A stretch of 64,000 bases of DNA from Undaria pinnatifida (GCA_012845835.1 JABAKD010000029.1:12911892-12975891); one strand, 5' to 3'. Counted from the first letter of the stretch, positions 33,221 to 45,396 are shown. The notes: generated by a model not told the origin, from the letters alone. Translations and numbers: made by a program.

Positions 33221-33904
33221 ATGCCTCAATACAAAAATCGCGTTCATGTTGTCTTGCTACCACGATACACCGGTCAGGTTGTGCAGCAGTGGAAAGACCT
33301 GGGAAAGGTCTTGTGCCGTCTCCTGCGCATGTCGGACTACTGGTACGGTTTCGCCTCCGACCAGACCCTCTCAAGCGTCGAGAGGTCGGCAAGAAGAATC
33401 TCCGTCCTTCAGCAGGTGGGGCGCAGGCGGGACGGGGAGGGGGTGCAAGCAATGTCACGCATGGACGTAGCCTGTCAGATTATAGATAGGTCCTCGCGTC
33501 CAGATAATGCCGGGACGGAGAACCTCGGGTTTTCACGGACCAGACAGACATTGCGAGGTTGGGCACAAAAGCATTCGTGCAGTTCGGGGGGCGATTCCCG
33601 TGGTCAACAATGCATCCACCGTTGCGCGCAGGTTGTGCGGGACCAGGGAGTACAAACATGGGCAAATGTCCAAAGCTACGGTAGGATAATGGGGTGCTAG
33701 TTGCTTTCTTACGGTCTCAGTTTGCAGTGGTTCCGAGCCACCTGCGCAAGCGACTGCAGTATGCAGTATACCGACGAGCTTTTCGGTTTCGCGATGCGCA
33801 CGGACGACGATGTAAGGAATTTCTTATTACACGGCGCCAAGGAGGTATTTCTCAGTTTGGTCGTGAGCGAGTTGCCAAGCCACTCGGGCGGCCGGCCTAA
33901 ATAA
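33221..33904 (+). CDS. Two-exon gene, unknown protein
   Basis: Exon 1 ends at CTTCAGCAG|GTGGGG (33415), exon 2 begins after CTCAGTTTGCAG at 33728 and ends with TAA at 33904. Both borders are phase 0, so the frame passes cleanly through a 312-bp intron. From the ATG at 33221 the product is 124 aa: an amphipathic first half (VVQQWKDLGKVLCRLLRMSD) and a second half with CASDCSMQYTDELFGFAM and acidic RTDDDVRNF. The frame is also open upstream to an acceptor CGCTTCAG|GAC at 33212, so the ATG may be internal. No family is recognised. The direction agrees with the next two genes. Confidence 0.5.
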
Positions 33905-34207
33905 TTTTAACGCTAATTTTTATCATATACCGGTATGACGCTATAAATACAATGCTTATACTACTATGAAACCGTAGCTTTGGTCGTTCCGGACGCATCC
34001 TCTACTCCAGCAGCCGAGCGGCTTCGTGTGGCTGATGCGTCAATTGTCATATACACGTATCGTTGTTTTTGCCATTCGACAACAGGAAGAATAAGCTTCG
34101 ACGTCCATCACTCATAACCATTTCCAGAAAGTGCACGAAAACCACGGGAATCCAGAAAAACGGAAAACAATTTTAGTTTGTCATTTTTACTTTTTAAGTC
34201 CCGCAAC

Positions 34208-37200
34208 ATGGTTTCGCTCGATCTTGGCCCTTGGGAGACAGATGGTGGAGATGCGCTCAGGGGGCGGAGGACCAACGAAGATGAAGACTCTTGTACGCGC
34301 CTTTGCGGTGAGCAAATGTGCTGGCAATTACACTGAATTTCAATCAGCTGTACCTCGCCAAGCGGGCATTGCCACCTTCCGCATTGCAGCCTCGTGTTGG
34401 GGGCATCCTTTTTTGGAATTTGCGTTAGGCACCTGGCATGTGTTTGTGTGCGGGGCAGCAGTAAAAATGTATGACGCCGAAGGCACCGAGACTCCGGCAG
34501 TGTCAACAGCGTAGGACAAATCTACCATGCCGTAGCCGACAGAGATTCAGAATACTCTCGGTCTCAACCACGCAGAGAAGCTTGTATAGAGCAGCTCGTG
34601 CGGGCGAAACTTTGCGCAAAGTATGACGATCGATGTTGTTGCTTTCAATTCAGAAGCTAGTATTGGAATGAAAAAAAGAGGGCAAAAGGCAAAGGACCAT
34701 ATCATACCACGAAGCTTCCCGGAAATGCCTAGGGTACGGTACGGGTACACCGAAATATTCTGCGAGACTACTTCCAGCTGATGAGCTCCAGACCATACCT
34801 TTCCAAAAAACCTGACTTTGAGGAAAAAAACGAGAGGTCTACTCAATGAATAATTTACCGTCACGTGGCCTAGGCGAACACTATTACCCACGTGCAAAGA
34901 GCTCTGGCAATTAATTGATATTTTTCGACGTAGGATGGAACGCCTATTTCCCACTGGGTATGCAGAGCGTTGCCTTGACATATCAGCGGGGGGGCAGGGA
35001 GGAGGTTAAATTTAATGAATTCATACCATTAGCAGGGGAGGTGGTGAAATGTATTGAATTCATGTATACTATGAATATTTCGCGACACCACTTACTTATC
35101 TTGGGTGGTAGAGGGCGACGAGGGATATATATAGACTATATTTTGAAATGAAAAAATACACTGGAGCTGTGTGTGTGAGATCGACCAAAAAGGAGGTTTG
35201 ATCAAACCTCAGCTTTGCAAGCTGCGTGTGATACTTCGATCGCGCGTGTTACGGGGTGTGTATACCCTCGTGAAGGATACAGGCCGGCGACTCCCCTGCC
35301 GATGCCAGGGTCAACAGGACTAGCGCATTCAATAACACGCTCAGCATCGTTCTGCGCACGGAAACTGGGTAATAGAACACAAAAAGTCTTTGAACGATCC
35401 ACGTCGGCTAGTCCCTCCATTGAGGATTCCCTCCAGCGAAAAATGATTCGTCCAAGAAAAGAGCTACTACTGCGCCTATCATCGTAGAACGCGCTAAACC
35501 AATCCATTCAAATAAGTATTGCCATGCGGCCCTAACCTTAGCCTAAACGTGTGGGTGAACCTTCTTCGTCGAGAGAAAGAAGCCATCATTGATGATGAAT
35601 GTCATGGACATAATCCTCCTCGCCCACGTCTACCGACGTACGCGACTCACAGGAGCGCTATCCGCGGGCTGTGTGGTCGAGATTTCGCCAGCTGATGCGC
35701 CAGCCAAAGGCCCAGCGATGTCGACGGGACATGACCGTGTGCGCGATGCTGTTGTCGGTGAGTCGCGGCACGGCCCTTCCCTCTACGAGCCACTCCAGGC
35801 TGAATTTATTGGCCTTGCGTTTTATTACTTACGTCTCAACGCCGTTCAAATAGCGTGGTTGACGTCTTTCAATCGGGTATTTTCTTATCTGTCGCATGCG
35901 GCACGATGTGTGTATTGACGAATCCCCAAACTTTCTGCACCTACGGATGATGTGCAGCACATAACACTTTTTTTATCGAGAATAGTAGTGCTGTTAACGA
36001 AAATCAAGCTGAGATAAACACAAAAATACGAAATCCCGGGGGCCGTTACACTGAAGTTATGGTAACGCGCACCCTCTCCCATATCAGCAACCCAGACTAT
36101 GGATCAGTGGTAGTGCGCGATGCTTATGTTAGGTGTCCCATACTGCATGGCACAGGACCGCTAGGAAGTACCGCAAAGGCCGGCGCGCTTGTGTAGAGTG
36201 AAGAGGTGAAGCAAGAGCTTCTGGATCCGCTTCATTAGTGTTTTGGATTTGGACCCAAACGCGCTGCCGTTGGGTGCTTTTTTATCTTTGAGAGTCAAGA
36301 CCCGCCGCATGTACCGACACTGTAGAAAGCGCGGCTGCATGATAGGTTACCACGTAAAAATTGGAAGGTAGAGCAGACGCCGCTCTAAATACATAAACGA
36401 GCAGCGTGAACTGTCTCACTTCAATGCTAAGTTGGCGAGATCAAGTATTACGGAGGGCAATAGTAAATAGGACCAAATATTGTTAGTAAAAATAGATGAA
36501 TATATAGGTTTTTGTGTGCACCGTAGGTCCTATTTACTAGGGTCCCCCGTAATAGTACCCAGGGTCACGCGCGATAGAACACGCAAAGCCGGGATTTGGT
36601 GTTCGCCTCGATTACATATTTTTTTTCTGAATACACACGTTAGCTGTGGGTTTGTGACGACTAGAATGGGCGCCCTCTGTAATATGATAGAAGGAGCCAA
36701 TCTCTCTGCAAGTATTACAGAAAGCGCCAAAATTCAGTCATCATGGCAATAGCTTAAGGCTCGTAAAAACCCAAACATTTCGGCCGAAGAGACGGTGCTC
36801 GGAGTCGGGTGCCACTACTTAGTAGTACGTGCTCACTCGTGGTGACATACAAAAAAGAGAAAACATCGGCGCTAAATGAACGTTTCATGCTATTTGATGC
36901 GGGCGCTTTCTGCACTTCGTGGTGGGGAGGAGCCCTGCCCTGCAAAGTCTGGATCACAGAGCAAGACCACTTTTGGAACTATGGGCCAATGCGTAAACCG
37001 TAACGGGTCCCTATAGTCTTGCTCGAAGCACGCTATTCATAGAAGGCACTATGGTAATGCGGGCGGCTCAGACGATAGATGTTCCGTAGCTCCGTACCTT
37101 GAGCAGGCAAGCAGCAACCATTACGATATACCTACGGATTTGCACGAACGATCTTCGTGCATCTGTTGTTTTGCACCAACGATCGGATAATTATGGCTCT

Positions 37201-40200
37201 GCGCCAACAATCTTCGTGTATCTATTGTTATATGCCAACGATAGTATACCTTAGTCCATGCGCCAACGATATACCATGAATGGTTGTACTCGTATGCATG
37301 CTCTACGGTGTGAGCCTCATTATGCATTGAACTCCTTAGGGTAATCGCGCTTTTTTTTATGGTCTTTGATGGTGGGCCTGCCAGGATATCGACAATCCGT
37401 TTTTCAGGTACACGACAGCAGCATGGCCCATCTCAAGACTGGTCGACCTTGCCACTGACTCCCGTTTAGTGGAGAAACCCCCTTACGCTGTCCTCTACGA
37501 GGAAGGAGAGACGGCCGCAAGGGTCATCGGCAAAGACCCTCTAGGACCTGTGCTAGCGAGCAACAACACATCGAGCATCGGAGTTGACAGCAGTAAGCGA
37601 CGACCAATTGGCAGCACACCACATCAAGCCACAGGCGAAACTGGTGGCGAGCAAGCGAAGGCAGGAAGCAGAGGAACTGGTAGCGGGCTAGCCAAGAGGC
37701 CTGGGAGAAGGCGGGATAGACGGGGAGGGGAGCCAGAAGAAACATGGACAGTGGGAGCTTATGTGATAATGCGCGGTTCAGTGGGCCTTCACGTCTTGGA
37801 GAGGTAAGCACAATATGCGCTCATCGGACGAGTCATCATCTATATAAGTCCTATCATCGCTATGAATGACGATGTCTTTGCGGCGAGCAGGAAGAGTAGG
37901 TAAGGATGATGAATAAGCCATCCCACTAAAGCCTGCCCCTATCGTGTGTCGACCAACGGTGTTTGCGAATTGAGGTGGTGTGCCGGAAGAAATTGTATGC
38001 CGATACTTTGACGGGATAATTTTTATCTTGATTTGGTGTACATCTCCGCTGACGACGGCGAGAGATTGCACCACCGGTGAATAGGTTGAAATCATGTTCG
38101 CGGCGAAGACGATGCGCGGTATCACGAATAAATGTGGCTTGCGAAACGCTGTGCTGCTTTATGCGCTGAGGGTGGCGTGAACCTCTACAATTGCGATTCA
38201 GGAAATGTTGTTTTGTCTGTAGATTACGACGGTAAATGCCCAAAATTGGGTGTGAAGAGTACACATACTTGTTCACTCTGTATTTATGAGTGTTAGAAGC
38301 CGAGGGAGCACTCTTAGGAGCTGATGAGCGAAAGCGGGATTAGGTCTGCAGGTCAATCGGGGGTTCGGAGTAACAGTAACGGGTGTTCGAAAGTGCAAGA
38401 GTATATTCGAATTTGGGGATTTGCTTCGTGACTTCAGCGTGTAAGAGCCATGCCTTGGTTGCTTTTTGAATCACTTTCTGCGTTCTAGTTACTAGTATGA
38501 TGAAGGTATTATGGTATTTCTGGTTTAGGTGATGTATAATTCGGAGTATCAGCGACTCAAATGCGAGATTCTTTGCGATTTCTACTATTGAAGCTTTATG
38601 GGGGAAATTTGGGAGGTAGAACACTGTTTTGAGACGTTTGGAATAGTGTGTTTTTGCTTTTCATTGTCTGGTATGGCATTATTATGTTTTGGGATTTGAG
38701 CAATTGGAATTTGGATAGATTTTGGTGTGCACCCAGCCGGGAGGCAGTTTTCCGATAATATGGTGACGTTTGGGACTACTGCCCTAATACACTCGTTTTA
38801 ACCCTATTTCACCAGCTGACATCCGTTTCATTTCAGTGGACTAACACCAATTGTTGCGGCAGTTCGGTACTGATCACCGGGTTGACGTCGGTTTTTTTCG
38901 GGCTCTGGATGGTAGTTTTCGGAGTGACTTTCAGAGACTATGTTGCTGCAATCTTTCTCTCACGGTAGGGTATTGAGGGAAGGTATTGATTCACAGCATT
39001 CTTCATCGACTCGTTTTACGTTGATGAAGCGAAAATATGGTGTCATTCCGAATCAGTTAGTTATAAAGCAGGGAGGCTGCTGCTGATCGCACGTGTAGAA
39101 TGGCACAATGACACTGTTGTGATGATATTAGGGAGCGTCAGTAGTAGATTGGCGTTATAGCAGCGATAAATCCGTGTCGGGATATCCCGAATGGTCGAGT
39201 TTTTGTTCTGCTGGTGTCGCCGCACTCGACCACTGCACTTGAGTTGTTGATCGATGGATAGACTTGGTGACTACATGGATGCCCGCCGAGGCAGCTTCAT
39301 GTGCTATCTTCTGGCAATCTCATCACCTCTTTTGTCCGAGCAACGGGCAAGCCCGTCACGTCTCTAGGGCCAAGGAGCATTGTTGCTTGTTATCACTGAA
39401 ACACATCACCACAATCTAGTCCGCACTCACAAGACAGCCTCAAACGCCCAACCTGCGTCTCTCTCGCCCGTGCAAGGGGGGCAGCAGCGAACCAACCAAC
39501 AGTCGCTTCTCAGGAAGATTTGGCCGCAAAAGCCACCCGAGGACAACCGATGTACTTGCCGCGTCCACCGCCCGAATGGGAGGCCGCGGAAGAAGCGGTG
39601 GCTGTGGCTGCGGTAACTAAGGTATTTCGGCCCGCGCAATGTAGTCGCTCCTGATAACGCTATTTAAATCAACCGAGGGCGGAGGTTCATGGACCAACCG
39701 AGATGCCACAGTCGCTTCAGCTATACACGCACATGTTCAAGTATCCGTTTGCGTTCAAGGATTAGGATAATACAAGCACAAGTACACACGCACGTAGAAA
39801 CACATGCACATACACATTCATATACGCGTTACGCGGTACACGTACATGTACACGTCATGCCCACCCATTCCTCCCTTCCCATGTAGACCCCGCGAGGATC
39901 AATAGTACTGCGCGGGGGTAAAGTTCCCTCTGGGGCGTTCAATCCAATCTATAGACTCTTTGCCGTACTTCGAACTTCGAGAGATGGGCCAGCCTCTGAA
40001 ACACATTGTTGCCAACGTTGGGCTCCGAGAAGAGGCTCAGTTTGTTAAAAAAATGTTGATGATGTTACAAATGATAATTACACGCAACGGGAGCACGCGG
40101 ACACTCTGGATCGACCTGCAGCTATTGTTGTTGTAGTAGTAGAAGAGACCCTACGAGACAAAGAATGGACACGCGTGTATAATCACGTTATTTTCGTGTG

Positions 40201-43200
40201 TCTGGTGTGTTACGCATGAAAGACCTAATAGTCAAACTGATTAGAGGCAGAGTTTCATGTCAGATGATTCCCATTATCTTCCATGCATAGTGTGCACGAA
40301 GTACCTGACCACGTGCCTGACCAGGTGCCTCGTACCTGGTAACCAATACGTTATTTCAATGCGATCCCATAGAACGCCTGCTCCTTGCGGTGGAAACGAA
40401 AACTCTCGAACTAGGATGGCATCCAAAGTAACAGGGGAGATGGTGGTCTGCCCGAACTGCGGAGTCGGAGGCAAGCCATGGCAGAGCACCTCGAGGCGTC
40501 GCTGCTGGGGAGCGGCGCAGGGCCTCGCCGTCCACGCACTCGAAATGTGGCGCCTAAGTGAGAAGATACGTTAGACCAAAGCTATGGTAGGGAGGGGGTC
40601 CCATTTTTAGGGACCTTTTTTGCAGCGGCGCGGGGTCACTCGCGCGAGTGACCCACCCCCCTGTTCCTTGCGGTCATAGGCTTTCGTACTTTTTTCAATT
40701 TCGCGATATGGATCCTTAATGGGATGGTTATCTGGGTTGCGCCAAAGTAACCACCTAATGCGTTTTGGTCAGTGAGGTACAGAGTCACTCGTGCGACTGG
40801 TGAAGGCCACAGGTTGTGAAAGAGGGGGGCGTATTAACATCCTCTCTACCGTAGCCTTGCTCTTTAGTTCGAGCGAACGTGGGTGTCGAATCTTGACGGC
40901 GCCGAACATTAGCCTGGGGACATTGGCTGTGGCACCAGGTAGAAGCGTTGCAATCGTTTTTTTTTTTTTGAGTCGTGAGAGAGACGTTTCTCACCTCGGT
41001 GCGGTGCGTTCGTTGTAACCTTCTGCGATCTCGTGAGTATCTCGCCCACTGTTCTCTTCTCCCTTTTTCCCTGCTGTAATACTAGCCTGGTTTCTGATTA
41101 AATTACCGCCTACTAGTTGTCTTGGGTGACCAAGCCTCCGAATGGTACAGTACCATCAGGATTTTGTTCATGTCATGTGTGGGTGTGTACATACTTCTGT
41201 TGGTTGATTTAATATTGCACAACCTGTTGAAACCACGAGGAGAGGCTATTGTACCTCGCAGGCACATTTCTCAGTACCAGCGAATATAACGAGTATCATT
41301 AATAGAGGCCCACAAGCTACGCACATTCCTCGCGACCAACACACGCACAGCACCGAAACTCTAGCAAAGTCCCACGAGCTCTGCCCGCGCGCACGATAAC
41401 CTCTCTGTAGAGTGCAAAGGTGTCGAAAACGTTAAAAAGCCGACGAAGCAAAATATCACTTCTTGGACTTACGCAGAACAAGTATAATATCTCCCTGCCC
41501 CACGGATATAGACGATGACCACAAAATGTGAACCGAGAAAAGGAGAAGACAACCAAAATGTTTTATGTAGTATGTAGGACAACCGCAATGATAGCCCAAA
41601 TGTTGAAGGTGTCTGGAAACGGTGCTCGGTCTCGAAAGAGAAGCGTGGTCAGTGGTCAAATGACTAACACACGGAACGAATGGACACTCCCCCCCCCGCC
41701 CACCGCACTGTATACCACGACTGCAAAAAGGTGGAGGGCTTGTCGCTTAGGGCCTGGTGCCTTGTTCGGTGACCGTCCCGCGACGACCGGCCGACTTGCG
41801 AATAACAAGTCCAATGGCACCGACACCAGTAGCAGCTCAAACGGCGACGGTAGCGGTAGCGGCAACAGCGTCAGCCGCGGTGACCACCCGCCAAACGATA
41901 CTTGTCACCCATCAGCAACACCATCCTCGGCAAGATCAATACCGGCAATGCCAGGCTCGGCAACAACAGCCTCGGCAACGCCTACCTCGGTAAAGCCAGC
42001 CGGGAACACGGAAAATCGGGCGTCTGCACTGGAGACGGCCGTGACGGTGGAGCCGACGGAGCTGCTGGAGATTGGACTGGGCGCGTACCGAAATTTTTTG
42101 GCGGATGGCGTGAAGGACAAGATCGACCACGCTGTGGCAATACTCAGAGAAACCGGGGTGATGGTGCGTGATCCGCCTGTTACGTCTAACCACTATGCCC
42201 GTAAATGCAAGTACCGTTTGGGCATAAACACGAGTATCCAAACGGTCCTTATGTACAATGTCCGAAAAATATGAGGACTGCCTAGGCTTGAATGCAAGTA
42301 TCCAAACGGCTCTCATGGTTCATGCCCGGAAATCTAAGGACCACGTGGGTGTGAACATGATGAAGGCATTTTTGTGCGAGATCCGTTTTTCAAATCATAC
42401 CTCCATACCCGTAAGTGTGAGGATCGTTTGGGCATAAATGCATGTACAGTATCCATTATGCCACGATATGTCGGGAAATCTGAGGACCGCGTGGGTTTAA
42501 ATATGAGCATATAGACAGTCAACATTACGCCGCGTGACCCGGGCTTGAAAACGCTCCAGGTATCACTTTGTCCAACAGTGTGCGGGCCGCTTGCGCAGTA
42601 AATTTGAAATGGGTATTAAAACGTTCGTTACATTTTAGGACAGGGTATTGCGCGTCATACATTGCCTACTTTGGCATTGAAGGTGCCCGCTGTCGTCGAA
42701 GTCCCCGTACGCTCCTCTATACTTTCGCATCGGAGTGCAATGTTTTAGCCCGTCAGCAGCCGCCTAGCGATCGGCACTCAAATTAGATTTGCCCCTTCAC
42801 GAAGTGAGGGGCGGCTGGGCAGAGGTGATCATCGCATAAAATAAGGGTGTGCTAGGATAACTCGATCCGAAGACATATGGGAGAGGCCTCACTATCCCGA
42901 AAACACATGAACAACATGACTCGCGCCTTTACAGCGTTAAAAGGACAGCCGAGAAGGTATTGCGTGGAAATGAACCAGAGCAATAGGCGGAAACATATAC
43001 GGGGATTATCCTAACCCCGTTATAACCTAACTCACGGCTTTTGGGGGCGAAACACTAGGAATGTGCGTAGAAATGGCTTTGCAGTTCTCAAAGGACTACG
43101 TATCATGTGAATGTACCCAAGGAAGGAACACGCGAATAGTCGGCAAAAATATCGCATACTCTGTGGCCCGTTGTTGAGAAAAATGCGGTCTTGAAGGGAG

Positions 43201-45396
43201 GACAAGCAAAGATCACAATGACAGTTTAGGTTTACCCTCGCTGCGTCAACTCAACACCCCGTGCTCCCCCCCCTCCCCCCCCCCTTCCCCCACCTCGCAC
43301 CACCTCCCCCGCCCCTCCGTCTCCCCTCCCTGCCCCCCCCATCCAACGCCTTCGCCCCCGACCTAATGTCCATCACCACCAATAACGCGCTAAAAAACAA
43401 TAATTAGCACGGGGTCCCAACTCCGGCCTTGGAGCGCATCTGCCGGTATGCGACGGACCACACCGCCAGCTCAAGTGAAACAAGCGCTATGTATACTCCT
43501 CTAGCCAACCCAGGAGCGCCAGTATCGGGACGCCACATCAGCGGCAAAAAATCCAGCAGAGTCATTTGTCGAAAGGGGGCGGTGCGAGGAACTGCATTCT
43601 TTATCGCTGAAGGTCACGGGGAAGTGGTCATTGGAGGAGGTCGGCACCATCAACAAGATTCAGCGGAATTTCCCATTGAGAGCTTTTTCCCCAACAACGC
43701 CGGTGGGCGTAGGAGGAGGAGGCGCCGTCGTTGGTATCGAAGCCCGAGTGGTGATAGCGTGGCAGGGGCGGTTGGTAACAGCTGCCATTTTCCGGGGGGG
43801 GTGTCTCCGGAGAGATCGAGCGGCCGATATCAAGACAACAGGGCGACACATGTCGGATACCCAATGGTACAGGAGGCGCAACGGGTACAGGAGGCGCACC
43901 CGGTACCTGAGACGCAGTCAGCGCTATCAACGGCAGGCTTGGAGAAAACGCCTGAGATTGAACCAGCAGGCCTAGGTAGAACAGATCTGGGCGTGGGGTT
44001 TCCACCGACCAGTCAAATGTCGTCGTTGGCGATGACGTCGGAGGCATCCGTTGAACGAGTGTTGCATGGAGAGGGCGACGAGTGGCGGAGCGGCACGGGA
44101 CGTCGTGGGGTCGGGTCGGTAGCGGTGGCAGCGGTGTTGAAGAGAGGGGACTTTTTTGGTGTGGCCCCGATGTCGCCAACGGTAAACCAGGCGAGCGAGT
44201 TTGGAGCACTTATGTATGTATGCGCGTTGCAGGTTCTTTGTCTGTATTGATTGCGCTTCAGTATAAACGTACCACGATAAGGGTACAGCACCTCTTTTTG
44301 ACCAAAACATTTCTGACCGGCGGGGGTATCTACTAAACTAGACTAACAGCCTACCCAATGTGGTTGCAACCCCAGTTGTGTTTGTCGGTATTGTTGGCTT
44401 TGTACGCAAGCAATGGGACTGTTCATCAGGAAATGCATACATCGCTTCTGAACGTCAGGTTTTGTGCGAGGTGCAGCGCTCGTCAAATAACGACCCTCAG
44501 AGAATACAGTTGCATTCCTGCGGTAGCATGCGCGAGTCTCAAACGAGCGTTTCGGAGTCCCACGATATTTCTTGTGGTACATCACCGGCAGCGATCTTGG
44601 GCAAGAGTAGTTGGATGACGGGCTCTTTAAACAGCTCCATATGCACCACAGGACCGCATGTGTAGTGAGGCATGAACAGCGCACTAAGCAATGTACCACC
44701 TTGCTCGTCTTAAGGGAATGTATTTTGCTCGAAACGTTGATCAATAGAACGTTTCCCGTCATCTCAACCCGACCCCTGGCTTCCGCTCTACGTTTCGTGC
44801 CTCAGAATACTGCGCAAAGCGCCAAACAACTAAACGAGCAGGCCGGTGAGACAACTAACTCCCATACTGAGCACTTTCCAACGGACAATACTAAACAGCT
44901 ACCATTGGCGACGACCATGGTAGCGGCGGCAGCAGCGGTGGAGGTAGACGAGCCAGAGACACCTGCCGTGGCACCTAAAACAGCACAATCGGGTGAGCCT
45001 GAGATGTCTGCCATGGCATTTGCAGCGGCACGTCCAAGCGTCACAGTGACCCCAGAAGCAAGCGTAACAACATCCAAGATGGCGTGTTTAAGCGTCACAT
45101 TGACTGCAGAAACAACTTCTACTGCATCTAAAATCACGCGTTCGAGGGTCACAGCAACTCCAGACCCACCCGTTGTTCGCGGTGACGCTTCAAAGTCATC
45201 TGCGCCGGCCTTTGCGGGTTTTCACACCGCGTCGCTGGTGGCTGGGCCGGGCGGCGTAAAATGCTTGGCGGTGCGGTTGACCGTGCTCCAGAAGGTGTGC
45301 CCTCCCGTGCACGCGAGATTGAAGAAGGCGGTTGCTGAAAGGTGCGCAGGGGTGGGAGACTCTGTCTACAATAGCGAGTGCATCGACATTTTCTGA
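34208..45396 (+). CDS. Eight-exon gene, large disordered protein (941 aa), unknown function
   Basis: Proposed exons are 34208-34307, 35653-35757, 37470-37803, 39420-39612, 40415-40557, 41578-42163, 43408-44181 and 44806-45396. Junction phases are 1, 1, 2, 0, 2, 0, 0; each donor and acceptor pair agrees, and the sum (2826 bases) is a whole number of codons from ATG to TGA. Donors include GTGAGC, GTGAGT, GTAAGC, GTAACT, GTGAGA, GTGCGT and GTAAAC. The protein starts MVSLDLGPWETDGGDALRG, is rich in Gly, Ser, Ala, Thr, Pro and Arg, and has no transmembrane segment or catalytic motif that I recognise. One helix-like island, ELLEIGLGAYRNFLADGVKD, sits in exon 6. Introns hold a Stowaway-like MITE (36448), a palindrome MITE (40574) and minisatellites. 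Likely a lineage-specific scaffold or regulatory protein. Neither function nor location can be stated. Confidence 0.5.
35145..35325 (-). repeat. Copy of the GAGATCG..AATACAC dispersed element
   Basis: AAAAAATACACTGGAGCTGT, then CAGCTTTGCAAGCTGCGTGTGATACTTCGATCGCGCG, GTGAAGGATACAGGCCGGCGACTCCCC and CCAGGGTCAACAGGACTAGC match the reverse complement of 63030-63220. It sits in intron 1 of the eight-exon gene. Confidence 0.8.
36448..36552 (-). mobile_element. 105-bp Stowaway-like MITE, copy 2
   Basis: Left end TTACGGAGGGCAATAGTAAATAGGACC, right end the near reverse complement (CCTATTTACTAGGGTCCCCCGTAA), flanked by TA on each side (36446-36447, 36553-36554). Its core is the reverse complement of copy 1 at 18637. 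Both are exactly 105 bp. It is intronic in the eight-exon gene. Confidence 0.9.
37120..37280. repeat. GCCAACGAT short tandem units
   Basis: Four or five degenerate units of about 35-50 bases, TGCGCCAACGATCTTCGTGYATCTRTTGTT, in the intron before exon 37470. Confidence 0.7.
40574..40865 (+). mobile_element. Palindrome-bearing MITE, copy B
   Basis: Begins GACCAAAGCTATGGTAGGGAG and ends CCTCTCTACCGTAGCCTTGCTC. Internal palindromes are GGGGTCACTCGCGCGAGTGACCC (40633) and CAGAGTCACTCGTGCGACTG. TTA precedes the left end and TTTA follows the right, compatible with a 3-bp target duplication as in PIF/Harbinger elements, though this is not shared by all copies. It begins 17 bases after the donor of exon 40415-40557. 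Confidence 0.85.
41578..42163 (+). CDS. Exon 6 of the eight-exon gene
   Basis: Starts after TAGTATGTAG with one base that completes the codon AA|G from exon 5, then runs 195 codons. Low-complexity SNGDGSGSGNS and Ala/Thr/Ser/Pro-rich stretches lead into VEPTELLEIGLGAYRNFLAD and KIDHAVAILRETGVM, the only part that looks globular (two amphipathic helices). The chosen donor ATG|GTGCGTG is mediocre. The frame stays open to 42274, and tandem units just downstream repeat GT-containing sequences, so the 3' border is uncertain. Confidence 0.5.
42164..42545. repeat. Minisatellite of about 80-bp units after exon 6
   Basis: Degenerate units of ..CCCGTAARTGYRAGGAYCGTTTGGGCATAAA..GTATCCAAACGGTCCTTATG..TGTCCGRAAAT.TGAGGACYGCGTGGG. 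They begin at or just inside the exon border. Several units contain CCGTAAATG or CCGTAAGTG, which resemble 5' splice sites. Confidence 0.8.
43255..43365. repeat. C-rich polypyrimidine tract
   Basis: About 100 bases almost pure C/T (CCCCCCCCTCCCCCCCCCCT and so on). It ends about 40 bases upstream of the acceptor TAATTAG|CAC at 43408 and would serve as a polypyrimidine tract for that intron. Confidence 0.75.
43408..44181 (+). CDS. Exon 7 of the eight-exon gene
   Basis: Phase 0 at both ends, 258 codons, from HGVPTPALERICRYATDHTA through an RRRRRRRRW basic patch (43710-43740) and a repeated motif VQEAQRVQEAHPVPE to MSPT|GTAAAC. The basic run could be a nuclear localisation signal (inference). 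A second frame is open across 43590-43975 and reads KWSLEEVGTINKIQRNFPL and VVGIEARVVIAWQGRLV, which looks at least as protein-like as the chosen frame. An internal intron or an old frameshift is therefore possible. Confidence 0.45.
44806..45396 (+). CDS. Terminal exon of the eight-exon gene
   Basis: A strong acceptor, CGTTTCGTGCCTCAG|AAT, opens 196 codons to TGA at 45394-45396. The centre contains an 18-aa (54-bp) in-frame tandem, SVTVTPEASVTTSKMACL followed by SVTLTAETTSTASKITRS and a partial third unit. A unit length divisible by three, with conserved hydrophobic spacing, supports translation. The C-terminus (LQKVCPPVHARLKKAVAERC) is basic and helix-like. The intron before it is 624 bp. 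Confidence 0.55.
   Translation, partial: NTAQSAKQLNEQAGETTNSHTEHFPTDNTKQLPLATTMVAAAAAVEVDEPETPAVAPKTAQSGEPEMSAMAFAAARPSVTVTPEASVTTSKMACLSVTLTAETTSTASKITRSRVTATPDPPVVRGDASKSSAPAFAGFHTASLVAGPGGVKCLAVRLTVLQKVCPPVHARLKKAVAERCAGVGDSVYNSECIDIF

Noticed and set aside
33538-33690. Open frame FTDQTDIARLGTKAF inside the intron at 33.4-33.7 kb
   Set aside because: It looks protein-like, but joining it at CTACG|GTAGGA to 33728 breaks the frame of the terminal exon, whereas direct joining of 33415 to 33728 keeps it.
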